Part shown: positions 1 to 8,177 of the stretch, in pieces
Layout: each line of letters opens with the position of its first letter
Position numbering within the stretch: position 1 is the first letter of the stretch
From: Pseudodesulfovibrio nedwellii
Lineage (GTDB): Bacteria; Desulfobacterota; Desulfovibrionia; Desulfovibrionales; Desulfovibrionaceae
Length of the DNA: 64,000 nucleotides
Assembly (NCBI RefSeq): GCF_027923765.1
Contig: NZ_AP026709.1
Coordinates: 124,001-188,000, forward strand
Direction: 5' to 3'
Notes under the pieces: generated by a model
Told to the model about the DNA's origin: nothing
Seen by the model: only the letters and a program-made list of their open reading frames with translations
Databases searched by the model: none
Program-made: the position numbers and the translations under genes

Positions 1-720
1 ATAGCGGTGAGAGTGGGCGATGACAGCTTCCAAGGTGACGAGCATTGACCGATACAGGTCGTGCTTTTCCTTGTTTTCCAATGTTGTGGGGCAGTCTTCA
101 AAGCGCTTTTTTACATCATCAATGAGCCAGCGCAAACCCTTGTTCAGAGCCATGGGGTAGTCGGCGATACCGGAACCACTCGCGACACTGACATTTTCAT
201 AGTACATGCCAGCTTTGGCGTACGGCTTGGGGTTGATGCCGTACTTTTCTTTGAACAATTTGTTGTTCAGATCGATGCAGGTGCGGCCTTTCCACAGTTT
301 GTAGGTCTTTTCCAGCAGTTCCTGTGTCTCGGCGGGAATCTTCATTTCGCCAAGAGAAGCCATTTTGGCCATCTGCATTTCTTCTTTGATCCAGGAAACG
401 TTCCATTCGGGGTATGCATATACACCGGCTCGCACGCCAGTCAGTGTACCAACGATGGGGTTGCCGTCGAGGAAGATGTTCTTTTTGGTCAGAACGCGTT
501 CAAATAATTTTGCGCGGATATAGAAAGTGGATTCTCCCTGATATTCTTTATAAACTTCATTCAGGAATTGCAGACGTTCAGGGTCCATTACCTGCGGAGC
601 GTTCATCAGGAAGTTTTTGAGTTCTTTGACACGGTCTTCAGCGGTGTTCCAGTCGATGCCATATCCCATGGAGGGGGTAGCAGAGGATTCTGAATCTTTT
701 ATCATGGAAAGATTGGTCAT
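1..720 (-). CDS. Glycyl-radical enzyme (pyruvate formate-lyase family), C-terminus beyond left edge
   Basis: The 240 visible codons form the N-terminal part of a pyruvate formate-lyase-like glycyl-radical enzyme. The usual N-terminal pattern is present: an aligned DPERLQFLNEVYKEYQGES block, an RAKLFERVL helix, then a DGNPIVGTLTG strand where family members have the 'LIVG' segment. The catalytic Cys and the glycyl-radical loop lie outside the window, so the substrate cannot be read. The start ATG (718-720, complement) has an AGGAG ribosome site 7 bases upstream. A sigma54 promoter lies upstream, and a divergent sigma54 activator, a TSUP permease and an APC permease follow. A C-S or C-N lyase (isethionate sulfite-lyase, choline lyase and similar) fits better than true PFL, but this is inference. 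Confidence 0.8.
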   Translation of the reverse strand, partial: MTNLSMIKDSESSATPSMGYGIDWNTAEDRVKELKNFLMNAPQVMDPERLQFLNEVYKEYQGESTFYIRAKLFERVLTKKNIFLDGNPIVGTLTGVRAGVYAYPEWNVSWIKEEMQMAKMASLGEMKIPAETQELLEKTYKLWKGRTCIDLNNKLFKEKYGINPKPYAKAGMYYENVSVASGSGIADYPMALNKGLRWLIDDVKKRFEDCPTTLENKEKHDLYRSMLVTLEAVIAHSHRY

Positions 721-796
721 TGATATCTCCTGTTTGTGTAAGATTTTCCCTGAAGAAAATTGAAAGCGGTGTTCGTTCGCTTGTTCTTTTTGTCAC

Positions 797-813
797 TAGC
801 AGGAGGTGTGCCA
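797..813 (-). promoter_or_regulatory. Sigma54 (-24/-12) promoter of the glycyl-radical enzyme gene
   Basis: Read on the minus strand the bases are TGGCAC-ACCTC-CTGCT, against the consensus TGGCAC-N5-TTGCW. The invariant GG and GC are 10 bp apart. Transcription would start about 65 bases before the enzyme's start codon, and the adjacent gene on the other strand is a sigma54 activator. Confidence 0.8.
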
Positions 814-899
814 TGTGGTGATTTGTCTTTTAATTTGTATTTAAATATTTATTATAATAAAGTTTATTCTTATTTTAAGTCTTTTTTGAGATAGTGAAA

Positions 900-926
900 A
901 AAGTTTTTTTTTGTAAAAAAAACTTT
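900..926. promoter_or_regulatory. AT-rich perfect palindrome, candidate upstream activating site
   Basis: Two 12-base arms (AAAGTTTTTTTT / AAAAAAAACTTT) are separated by TGT. The centre lies about 130 bp upstream of the predicted sigma54 start site, the usual distance for enhancer-binding proteins. It is also only about 100 bp before the activator's own start codon, so autoregulation is possible. It could instead be a hairpin terminator, but no gene runs into it from either side. Confidence 0.45.
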
Positions 927-1022
927 CCTTTTTAATAAAAATTTTTCATTGGAGTCGCGGAAGCGCAGTTGTTAATATTTATATTTCCATTGCCCACACT
1001 AAATCTGAAGAGGTCGTGAGAT

Positions 1023-2519
1023 ATGTATTTTGACGAAAAAAAGTTCCTTAATGTCAGTCGTGAAAGCGTTTTGACACCTTCCATGAAAGCCATCTGGGAT
1101 GATATGGGACTTGGGGTCGCCGTTGTAGATGCCAATGGCATTTGCGAATACATGAATCCCATTCAGAGTCAGGTGGACGGTTTTGGACGGATACCTGTGG
1201 TTGGGCAACACATAACAAGTCTTTATGTGCCACACGAGTTGGAGTGTATTCCCACCATGGAATGTCTACAGAAGGGGCGACCGCTTCTCAAGAAGAGTTA
1301 TTTTTACAAGACGACAAATAATTATCTTGCCAGCACGGTTTCTGATTTCTTTCCGCTGTTTGATAACGGAAAAAAGGATGGCGTCATTGCCTTTACTATT
1401 TGGACCGGCACGACGTCACTGGTGAAGAGACAAAGGCGTCCTGCCAAGGCGATTGTTCCTGGGCGAAGCTCTTATGAATATTATACATTCGACAGTTTGG
1501 TCGGGAAAGATGATGCCCTGATTGAAGTGCTGAACGAAGCACGGACGGCAGCACTGGCGCCGTCTCCAGTGATGATTTGGGGAGAAAGTGGCACGGGTAA
1601 GGAATTGTTTGCCCAGGCTATTCATGCCGCGAGTGATCGGTGCGACCATTCTCTTGTCCCGGTGAACTGTGCTGCCATCCCTGAAAATTTGTTGGAGGGT
1701 ATTCTTTTTGGCACGGCCAAGGGCGCATATACTGATGCTGCTGACAAGCCGGGGCTTTTTGAAGAAGCCGATGGCGGAACATTGCTTCTTGATGAGTTGA
1801 ATTCCATGCCCATGGGATTGCAAGCCAAACTCCTTCGAGTGCTCCAGGAAAAACGTGTGCGTCGGCTTGGGTCGCGTACAGAAATACCAGTGGACGTGCG
1901 AGTTATTAGTATTTTGAACGTCGATCCTCTCTACGCCGTGGAGCAGAATATATTGCGGCGAGATTTGTTTTATCGCCTTGCTGTCGTGGGGCTTGCCGTG
2001 CCGTCCTTGAGTCAACGTAAGCAGGATATTCCGTTGTTGGCGCGAACCTTCATTGACCGTTCCGAACAGCGAAAGGGAATGAGAGCGATCAGCATTGATG
2101 AAGATGTTCTTCGTATGTTTAGCGATTATGAATGGCCGGGAAATATCCGCGAGTTGCTGCATGTTATTGAGGGAAGTCTCGCTTTGATTGGAGATCGTCT
2201 TTCAATCGATTGGGGGTGCCTCCCGCGTCATTTTCGAGATGCTTGCAGAAATGCAGCCGCACCGCGAATTACCGAGCCTTTGCTCTCTGAATCTGGGGTG
2301 AAGCAGTCGGTGGAGAAGGCTTTTTATGATTATCATGCCGTTAAAAGGAGTAGTGTGATTCCACTCAAGGGGTGTGTGCAAGAGTATGAGGCAGAATGTA
2401 TCCGTAATGTGTTGCGGGTAACAGGCGGTAATGTGGCCAAGGCCGCACGGATTATGGAGATCACAGGTGCTGGTTTACGGTACAAGATAAAGCAGCTCAA
2501 TATTGAAGAAGAGGATTAG
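1023..2519 (+). CDS. Sigma54-dependent transcriptional activator, PAS-AAA+-Fis type (RocR-like)
   Basis: This 498-residue protein has an N-terminal PAS domain (about 20-130), a sigma54-interaction AAA+ domain (about 160-400) and a C-terminal Fis-type helix-turn-helix (about 455-495, GGNVAKAARIMEITGAGL). Walker A is GESGTGKE and Walker B is GGTLLLDE; the arginine-finger region and an EWPGNIREL block are also present. The sigma54-contact loop reads GAYTDA instead of GAFTGA, as remembered for some RocR-like members. It is divergent from the glycyl-radical enzyme gene, and a second sigma54 promoter serves the APC permease 3 kb away, so it probably activates both. The PAS ligand is unknown. Confidence 0.9.
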   Translation: MYFDEKKFLNVSRESVLTPSMKAIWDDMGLGVAVVDANGICEYMNPIQSQVDGFGRIPVVGQHITSLYVPHELECIPTMECLQKGRPLLKKSYFYKTTNNYLASTVSDFFPLFDNGKKDGVIAFTIWTGTTSLVKRQRRPAKAIVPGRSSYEYYTFDSLVGKDDALIEVLNEARTAALAPSPVMIWGESGTGKELFAQAIHAASDRCDHSLVPVNCAAIPENLLEGILFGTAKGAYTDAADKPGLFEEADGGTLLLDELNSMPMGLQAKLLRVLQEKRVRRLGSRTEIPVDVRVISILNVDPLYAVEQNILRRDLFYRLAVVGLAVPSLSQRKQDIPLLARTFIDRSEQRKGMRAISIDEDVLRMFSDYEWPGNIRELLHVIEGSLALIGDRLSIDWGCLPRHFRDACRNAAAPRITEPLLSESGVKQSVEKAFYDYHAVKRSSVIPLKGCVQEYEAECIRNVLRVTGGNVAKAARIMEITGAGLRYKIKQLNIEEED

Positions 2520-2549
2520 GCGGAAAGTGGGACAACGGCATGCGAGCAG

Positions 2550-2567
2550 GGGAGGTATAAGCCTCCC
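2550..2567. terminator. Weak hairpin between convergent genes
   Basis: GGGAGG and CCTCCC flank a 6-base loop midway between the converging activator and TSUP genes. There is no clear T-run on either side, so this is only a possible terminator. Confidence 0.3.
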
Positions 2568-2586
2568 GCTACTCACGTATGTCTTT

Positions 2587-3321
2587 TTACAGCAATGAAC
2601 GTCCCAAACAGACAACGCCTGCCAGTACAATGACGGCCATGAGAACGCGCCTGAATGTCTCGACATTGATATGTTTCACAACAGGGAATGCGCAGAATGT
2701 TCCCAAGATGGTGGCTGGAACTCCATACATGACATAGTCGAGTAATGCCGGTGTATACAAGTCGGCTGAAGCTTGTAGAGCGCAGGTCATGGTGCCTCTG
2801 ATGACGAAGAATACGCCAAGGGTTCCCAGAAAGACCCGAGGTTTCCAGTTGACATATAGTCCATACGCTCCAATGGGCGGGCCATCGAATGAAATGGCTG
2901 TTCCCAATAAACCTGCTCCGAATCCAGCCGCTCCACCTCGTCCCCATGATTCCTTATGGATTTTTTTTACATGGAATGTTTGTTGCCAATAAACATAGTA
3001 GAGGAGCAAAGCGCCGACGGCTCCCTGTAAGATGGCACCTGAGACAAATTGAAGGATGAACAGCCCAATAATGGCTCCGGGAATGGACCCGACGAGCATG
3101 GGCCATAGAGCTGATACACGGCAATGGCGGAAATGCATGCATGCTATGCAGCCATCCATGATGACATTCAGGATACAACTGAGCGGGATGAGGTCATGCA
3201 TGGGTATGAACATGGCGGCCACAGGGACTGCGACCATGGCTCCACCGATGCCACTGACGCCGGAAACAAAGCCACCGACAAACCATGCACAGAAAACCAT
3301 GATGTATATTGGATCAGGCAT
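2587..3321 (-). CDS. TSUP (TauE/SafE) family permease, putative sulfite/organosulfur exporter
   Basis: A 244-residue polytopic membrane protein with about eight hydrophobic segments. It has the N-terminal FVGGFVSGVSGIGGAMVAVP pattern and a second GAGLLGTAISFDGPPIGAYG half, the duplicated signature of the TSUP family. Members export sulfite, sulfoacetate or related sulfur anions, or take up small organic acids. The start overlaps the end of the DUF4125 gene by 8 bases, so the two are probably translationally coupled. Being near a glycyl-radical enzyme makes disposal of an anion such as sulfite plausible, but a sulfate reducer would normally respire sulfite, so the substrate stays open. Confidence 0.8.
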   Translation of the reverse strand: MPDPIYIMVFCAWFVGGFVSGVSGIGGAMVAVPVAAMFIPMHDLIPLSCILNVIMDGCIACMHFRHCRVSALWPMLVGSIPGAIIGLFILQFVSGAILQGAVGALLLYYVYWQQTFHVKKIHKESWGRGGAAGFGAGLLGTAISFDGPPIGAYGLYVNWKPRVFLGTLGVFFVIRGTMTCALQASADLYTPALLDYVMYGVPATILGTFCAFPVVKHINVETFRRVLMAVIVLAGVVCLGRSLL

Positions 3322-3901
3322 CTGACGGTTTCCCTATCGCGTGTGAATGGTGTGCGGTCAGGTTCGATTCACAGTTTATTAGCGAGCCGTGTCCCAGTTT
3401 GACCATCAGGAGCTCATAGCGTTCCTGAACCAGATTTTGTTTTTCCTTTTGGGCGTTTTTCACGCAGATTTCATACGCATTCATGGTCGAAGTGGAGTAA
3501 GTCTCAAGCTCACAGCCGAGATAACGACAAAAGCTCTCATGGCCGTCGGGGTGGATTGTTTGGGGAAATTTTTGTGCGACTTCTTTGCGCCATGTGCTTT
3601 CTACAGCGACGATTTCCTTGATGCGTGGGTCTGTGCTGATGGACGGAATCAATTGGTCCATCAGCGCATATTTTTCGGTCATGAAGTTGCGTCCATATTC
3701 TTTCGCCCGTTGCAAGTCGTTGCGGTAGGAGCGGAGAAAGTCTTCCGAAAGAACTCCGTGAGTGATTTCACGCATGATGCGAAATGATTCAGGCCGCTCT
3801 TGGCACATAGAAGTGCCACCTTGATTTTTTACCGCAAGGAACATGTACAATTCGAGGTCTATGATTTCATTAATGAGGTTTTCGTGAGTATTTTCTGACA
3901 T
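3314..3901 (-). CDS. DUF4125 family protein
   Basis: A 195-residue soluble protein. Its N-terminus (LINEIIDLELYMFLAVKNQGG, then CQERPESFRIMR) matches what I know of the DUF4125 family, which is found mostly in anaerobes and has no established function. Mostly helical composition, no signal peptide, scattered Cys residues without a metal-binding spacing. It is the first gene of a two-gene leftward unit with the TSUP permease (8-base overlap), so it may help that transporter or sense its substrate. Confidence 0.65.
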   Translation of the reverse strand: MSENTHENLINEIIDLELYMFLAVKNQGGTSMCQERPESFRIMREITHGVLSEDFLRSYRNDLQRAKEYGRNFMTEKYALMDQLIPSISTDPRIKEIVAVESTWRKEVAQKFPQTIHPDGHESFCRYLGCELETYSTSTMNAYEICVKNAQKEKQNLVQERYELLMVKLGHGSLINCESNLTAHHSHAIGKPSDA

Positions 3902-4348
3902 CGTTTTTCCTTATTCCCCGAAGTTATATGAGCATGATTGTGTGCGGGGGCGTTGGTCTGTTTGCTGTCTGTGTGTTGTGTTTCGATTTAACGCAAGTGC
4001 GATGTGGCAAGGAGAGAAAATCTCTTTGCGGCTTTATGAAAAAAAGAACGAGCATCGTTGTGCAAAGCTGATGCCGTTTTTGTTTTTTGATCTTCCGTGT
4101 CGTTGGAGTTTTATTGAAAATCTTTAACATACTGAAATTAATGAAAGATACAATATTTTTTTTATTGTATGTGATCTTTTCAATTTCATTTTTTTGCTGG
4201 TAGGTGTGTGGAAAAATATTTCGGAAAAGAAAAGATTTTTTTTCAAAAAGATATTTTTTTTTATTTTCGATGAGGAGTACTTAGGCGTGTGCTGCGAAAT
4301 AGTTAATATTTTTAGGTGTCTAGATAGATGGTGAAGAATTTCACGTAG
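3902..4348. other. Non-coding AT-rich region upstream of the APC permease promoter
   Basis: No credible gene. It should contain the leftward promoter for the DUF4125-TSUP pair. An inverted repeat ATACAATA/TATTGTAT (4148-4155 and 4163-4170, 7-base T-rich spacer) lies about 200 bp upstream of the sigma54 promoter and is a possible activator site. Long A and T runs fill 4220-4270. Confidence 0.5.
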
Positions 4349-4364
4349 TGGCATTGTCTTTGCT
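4349..4364 (+). promoter_or_regulatory. Sigma54 (-24/-12) promoter of the APC permease
   Basis: TGGCAT-TGTCT-TTGCT matches the consensus TGGCAC-N5-TTGCW at all but one base, with GG and GC 10 bp apart. Transcription would start near 4376, leaving about 270 untranslated bases before the permease start. Confidence 0.8.
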
Positions 4365-4376
4365 TATACACAGCAA

Positions 4377-4648
4377 GCAATTTACAAATTTGCTTTTACC
4401 TGAAGATATTGAAAACGCGGAGGACCTGTTCGCCCCTCTGCAATGACACAAAGACCATGGGGTTCGCTCTGGATTTTCAGAGTTCATGGTCGCCAAGTGG
4501 CTGGACGTATTTGTCCTTACGTCTCATGGCAGAGGCGTTGCCAGCATCGAGAAGTGTGTTGGCAGTACCGCTCTGAATGCCTGTCTGTATTGATTTGATG
4601 ATTGATACAGGCATCCACAAAGAACTCCTTAAATTGAAGAGAGTTGAC
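4377..4648 (+). promoter_or_regulatory. Long structured 5' leader of the APC permease
   Basis: Successive inverted repeats are visible: GACCATG/CATGGTC (4453-4459/4485-4491) enclosing CTCTG/CAGAG (4467-4471/4478-4482); GACGTA/TACGTC (4504-4509/4518-4523); TGGCA/TGCCA (4527-4531/4539-4543); and TGCCTGT/ACAGGCA (4578-4584/4607-4613). I do not recognise a known riboswitch. It may be an RNA control element, or simply a folded leader. Confidence 0.4.
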
Positions 4649-6172
4649 ATGTCTCAAGATAAACATTTGAAATTGGAAAAATCGCTTTCCCCGGCTCAAG
4701 TCTGGGCGTTGGCGCTTGGATCGATAGTCGGCTGGGGTTGCTTTGTGTTACCCGGCGATATGTTTTTGCCTCAAGCCGGTCCAATGGGAACCTTGATTGG
4801 TTTTTTGGTAGGTGCCTGTTTACTGTGCTTTGTCGCGGTCTGCTATAGTTATATGATCAAGTATGCCCCGGTTGCGGGTGGCGCTTTTGCGTATGCCTAT
4901 GTCGGATTCGGTCCGACTGCGGCATTTATTTGTGGTTGGGCACTCGTGCTCGGATATATAGCCATTATTGGTATTGATATTGCCGCGCTCGCACTTATTT
5001 TTCGTTTTCTTTTCCCAGGCGTTTTTGAATTTGGCGCGTTATATTCCATTGCCGGATGGGAAGTTTATACGGGTGAGGCCCTCCTCATGTCTGGCGCGAC
5101 CTTGCTGTTTGGTTGGCTGAATTATCGAGGTATCAGTTTTGCTGGTAAGTTGCAGGTCGTTCTCGCTTTCCTGCTTACCGTTGGTATCATTAGTCTGTTT
5201 TCTGGTGCGGCTTCATTGGAAACCGCCAGCATGAGCAATCTTGTTCCCTTGTTTGCAGAACACCGCTCTGTCCTTTCTTGTGTGCTGGTTATTTTTGCTA
5301 TTTCTCCCTTTCTTTTTGTGGGGTTTGATACAGTACCGCAGGCGGCTGAGGAATTTTCTTTTGATCCTGCACGTGCCCGTAATATTATGATCATTGCCAT
5401 TTTGTGTGGTGTCGTTCTCTACAGCCTTGTGACGCTTTCCGTTGCAATCGTTTTGCCGTACCCGGAAATGCTCGCAAAGATGGATGCCCTTCGTGCAAGT
5501 GGTGGCACCGCATGGGCAACGGGTGAAGCGGCCACCATGGCCTTCGGAAAGTTCGGTGCCATCGTGTTGGCCTGTGCTGTCATGGGCGCTGTTTGCACCG
5601 GTATCAACGGTTTTTATATTGCTACCTCCCGGCTGTTGCTCAGCATGGCTCGTGGTGGAATCCTGCCTTCTTGGTTCGGTGAAATTCATCCCAAGTACCG
5701 TTCACCCTACAAGGCCATTCTGTTTACCATCGTCATTGTCTTGCTGACGCCCTTTGCCGGTCGTGCTGTCGTTGTTTGGATCGTTGACATGAGTTCTGTG
5801 GGGACGGGTATTGGTTACCTTTTCACTTGTCTTGCTGCTCGTCGTGTCTTGCTTGGTAGTCCTGAGGTGACAGACAGAGCCACCCGCATGTTCTGCTGCG
5901 TTGTGGGTACATTGACTGCTGTGATGTGCATTGTCCTGCTGCTTGTCCCCGGTTCTCCGGCCTCCATTGGTGTGGCTTCCCGCTGGTGCCTGGTGGCATG
6001 GGTTGGCATGGGCTTTTTCTTCTACTTCTCCAACAAGAGCGCATGGGCAAAGCTGCCTGAAGCGGATTTGCGGGCGCAGATTCTTGGTCGCCGAGATATC
6101 CCTGTGTTTTTCAAATCTCGTGAACCGCAGCCCGTGCTGCAGGAGCAAACACAGAGTTCCTCGGCTGAATAG
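4649..6172 (+). CDS. APC-superfamily amino acid permease
   Basis: A 507-residue transporter with about 12 membrane segments. The APC hallmark is at the N-terminus: SPAQVWALALGSIVGWGCFVLPGD, the unwound first helix with the GSIVGWG motif that binds the amino-acid backbone. An alternative ATG at 4577 would add 24 residues; the ATG at 4649 is chosen because conserved sequence begins just after it. The substrate cannot be read and could be an amino acid, amine or taurine-like compound. The sigma54 promoter and structured leader put it in one regulatory circuit with the left-edge glycyl-radical enzyme, so it may import that enzyme's substrate or a precursor. Confidence 0.85.
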   Translation: MSQDKHLKLEKSLSPAQVWALALGSIVGWGCFVLPGDMFLPQAGPMGTLIGFLVGACLLCFVAVCYSYMIKYAPVAGGAFAYAYVGFGPTAAFICGWALVLGYIAIIGIDIAALALIFRFLFPGVFEFGALYSIAGWEVYTGEALLMSGATLLFGWLNYRGISFAGKLQVVLAFLLTVGIISLFSGAASLETASMSNLVPLFAEHRSVLSCVLVIFAISPFLFVGFDTVPQAAEEFSFDPARARNIMIIAILCGVVLYSLVTLSVAIVLPYPEMLAKMDALRASGGTAWATGEAATMAFGKFGAIVLACAVMGAVCTGINGFYIATSRLLLSMARGGILPSWFGEIHPKYRSPYKAILFTIVIVLLTPFAGRAVVVWIVDMSSVGTGIGYLFTCLAARRVLLGSPEVTDRATRMFCCVVGTLTAVMCIVLLLVPGSPASIGVASRWCLVAWVGMGFFFYFSNKSAWAKLPEADLRAQILGRRDIPVFFKSREPQPVLQEQTQSSSAE

Positions 6173-6222
6173 CCAAGGTTTTTGTCCGACAGAGAATACT
6201 GTGAGTACGGATTCTCCTTTTG

Positions 6223-6254
6223 CCCCTGTCTGCAATATGCAGACAGGGGCTTTT
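6223..6254 (+). terminator. Rho-independent terminator after the APC permease
   Basis: An 11-bp perfect stem (CCCCTGTCTGC / GCAGACAGGGG) with loop AATAT, followed by CTTTT. It lies between converging genes. Confidence 0.85.
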
Positions 6255-6293
6255 CAATGGAGAAGACCGGTTATGGTATGGGGTTGAGAGGTG

Positions 6294-8117
6294 CTAACCG
6301 GTAATGGCCGCTTGAAAATGTTCAGCAATGCTAGGAGAGTTTTGGCCGATGATGACGAGAAAGCACTCATCCAGCGTTTGATCGGCGGGAGTCAGAGTGT
6401 GCGACCCCGGGACGTATTGGAATATTTCCGGTTCTTCTGCATCATGAAAACGAACGACGCCTTTGGCTCGGAGGACTTGATTGGAAAGTTTTGCCACGGA
6501 TTGTTCGAACACGGTGCGGTCAAGAGGATCGCTTAAGTGAATCAATGAACTTTGGATATTGTCATCTTCATGTGTGGCATTGTGGCCCATGGGTGCCAAT
6601 TGTGGTGTTGGACGGGTGAGCTTTTTTCTGAAATTTACCCCGTACAGCGTGGTGGACGGGATGTCTCCATGGGACATGAAGTACAGGTCGCCTGATGGAT
6701 TGAGTTCGCGAAGAGTTTGTTTCAGGGAAATCAAAGCCTCGTCATCCACAAGATCGGTTTTGTTGACCAAAAGGATATCAGCCAGCCGGACCTGACTACG
6801 TGCGACTTCGAATTCGGTCAGAGTGTGACTCGCACCGACTGCATCAATGACAGTTGTCACCGAGGCGAAGTCCAACATGTCGTCGAGGTCTGCCAGTTCA
6901 GAAAGCAGATTAGCTGGGTTGGCCAGTCCGGTTGTCTCCAGCACTACAAAATCCGGTTGGAATTCCGAAAGAATCCCAGAGAGAGCCGAGCGCAAACTGC
7001 CAGCGAGTGTGCAGCAGACACATCCCTCATCAACTTCGGTCACTGCATAACTCTGACCGAGAAGTTTTCCATCCAGTCCTTTCTGGCCGATTTCATTTTG
7101 AATGACCGCCACAAAGCCGTTTTTTGCCGCCTGATCTTCGATGAAACGGGTCAAGAAAGTTGTTTTGCCTGATCCGAGAAAACCGGTCAGAACGATCAGC
7201 CGAGGCCGATCCGTGATACCCATGGTGCGTTTGTCCAGACTGTTGGACGCTCCAGGTAGATCGGCGGACAGCCACGGGGCATCGGCGAATTCATCAGGTA
7301 TGGAAGTTGGTGGAGACCATGCCAGTTCAGGTGTCCCGAGTTCCGGGTTGTTCGGGACAAGTGCGTTCCAGCCAAGGCCGAGACGCAGGTCTTGTGTGTT
7401 TGGTGCTGGTTCGCTGTGAATACCGGTTTCTTTGCCGTATGTTCGCTGCATTCCGGGGCGAGTTTGGCGGGTCAGCGATTGAGGTGCTGTTTCTAGGCAG
7501 TATGATGCGGATGCAGCCAGTGCATCGAATAAGGGCATGGCTGTTTTCCATGCTGGAAAATTTTGATCTTTTTCGCCTGGATTGACTGCTTGTATCAGCC
7601 CTGCCGGAGTTTCGAGTATGACTCCGTCCAATGCGATCACTGTATCGTTTTCCGGTGCAGTCAAAGTCAGGGCTACACCTGATTCTTCGGATAGAAAGAA
7701 TGCTTCAAGGACACCAACGCCAAAAAGGGCGCAGAGGTCGGGGTATAGGGTGAATTCTCGAACACGATCAAGATAATCGTCCTGTTGTGCTGCGATTCCC
7801 GCTTGTACGCTGAAAGATTCGATCAGGTCTTCGTCCGGGGCGGGAAAGTAGACGATATGAAAAGTTGCCTGTCCCATGCTGTCGGTTTCACTGACATTCA
7901 GAAATTTTAGGCCGTAAACGCCTTGCATGCCTGTGACGCGTACGGTCAATCCGCCTTGCCCTTTGGCGCAGTCGCGGACACCACGCCAACCGAGACGGTG
8001 GCGAACGCCAGGAATGAAATTGGCTCGTGTCATCAGTGCGCGCGGAAGCTCCATTGCGGCTTGTGCCGGACTGGCCTGCAAGGCCGGAGGGAGCAGAGTG
8101 TTAAAGGGAGCAGACAT
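6294..8117 (-). CDS. CobW/COG0523-family metal GTPase with a long unrecognised N-terminal domain
   Basis: 607 residues. The C-terminal half is a complete COG0523 GTPase: Walker A FLGSGKTTF (about 315-325), the metal-binding CxCC motif in DEGCVCCTLAGS, ETTGLANP, NKTDL, and a CobW C-terminal domain ending near 600. These proteins deliver Zn, Co or other metals to client enzymes. The first 300 residues match nothing I recognise and have no membrane segment; family members are normally 300-400 residues. The start follows GGAGAACCC. It is the last gene of a leftward operon behind a Tat-exported metallo-hydrolase, which could be the client, although that enzyme would have to receive metal before export. 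Confidence 0.8.
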   Translation of the reverse strand: MSAPFNTLLPPALQASPAQAAMELPRALMTRANFIPGVRHRLGWRGVRDCAKGQGGLTVRVTGMQGVYGLKFLNVSETDSMGQATFHIVYFPAPDEDLIESFSVQAGIAAQQDDYLDRVREFTLYPDLCALFGVGVLEAFFLSEESGVALTLTAPENDTVIALDGVILETPAGLIQAVNPGEKDQNFPAWKTAMPLFDALAASASYCLETAPQSLTRQTRPGMQRTYGKETGIHSEPAPNTQDLRLGLGWNALVPNNPELGTPELAWSPPTSIPDEFADAPWLSADLPGASNSLDKRTMGITDRPRLIVLTGFLGSGKTTFLTRFIEDQAAKNGFVAVIQNEIGQKGLDGKLLGQSYAVTEVDEGCVCCTLAGSLRSALSGILSEFQPDFVVLETTGLANPANLLSELADLDDMLDFASVTTVIDAVGASHTLTEFEVARSQVRLADILLVNKTDLVDDEALISLKQTLRELNPSGDLYFMSHGDIPSTTLYGVNFRKKLTRPTPQLAPMGHNATHEDDNIQSSLIHLSDPLDRTVFEQSVAKLSNQVLRAKGVVRFHDAEEPEIFQYVPGSHTLTPADQTLDECFLVIIGQNSPSIAEHFQAAITG

Positions 8118-8134
8118 GGGTTCTCCGGTTGTTT

Positions 8135-8162
8135 GCGGCCGCCCCGGGGGTGGGGCGGCCGC
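8135..8162. terminator. Strong GC hairpin between the hydrolase and CobW genes
   Basis: Perfect 11-bp stem GCGGCCGCCCC / GGGGCGGCCGC with a 6-base loop and no T-run. It is more likely an attenuator or mRNA-stability element than a full stop, because the CobW gene follows in the same direction 18 bases later. Confidence 0.55.
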
Positions 8163-8177
8163 GAGTGATGGGTGGGG

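Noticed and set aside
3985-4010. Possible sigma54 promoter for the DUF4125-TSUP pair
   Set aside because: TGCCAC...TTGCG on the minus strand lacks the invariant GG and has the wrong spacing.
3942-4127. Open frame of 61 codons upstream of the APC permease
   Set aside because: No ribosome site, Cys/Trp-rich unlikely composition, and it overlaps an AT-rich regulatory region.
4377-4648. Glycine or other known riboswitch in the permease leader
   Set aside because: The conserved cores of the riboswitch classes I know are absent; only generic hairpins are seen.
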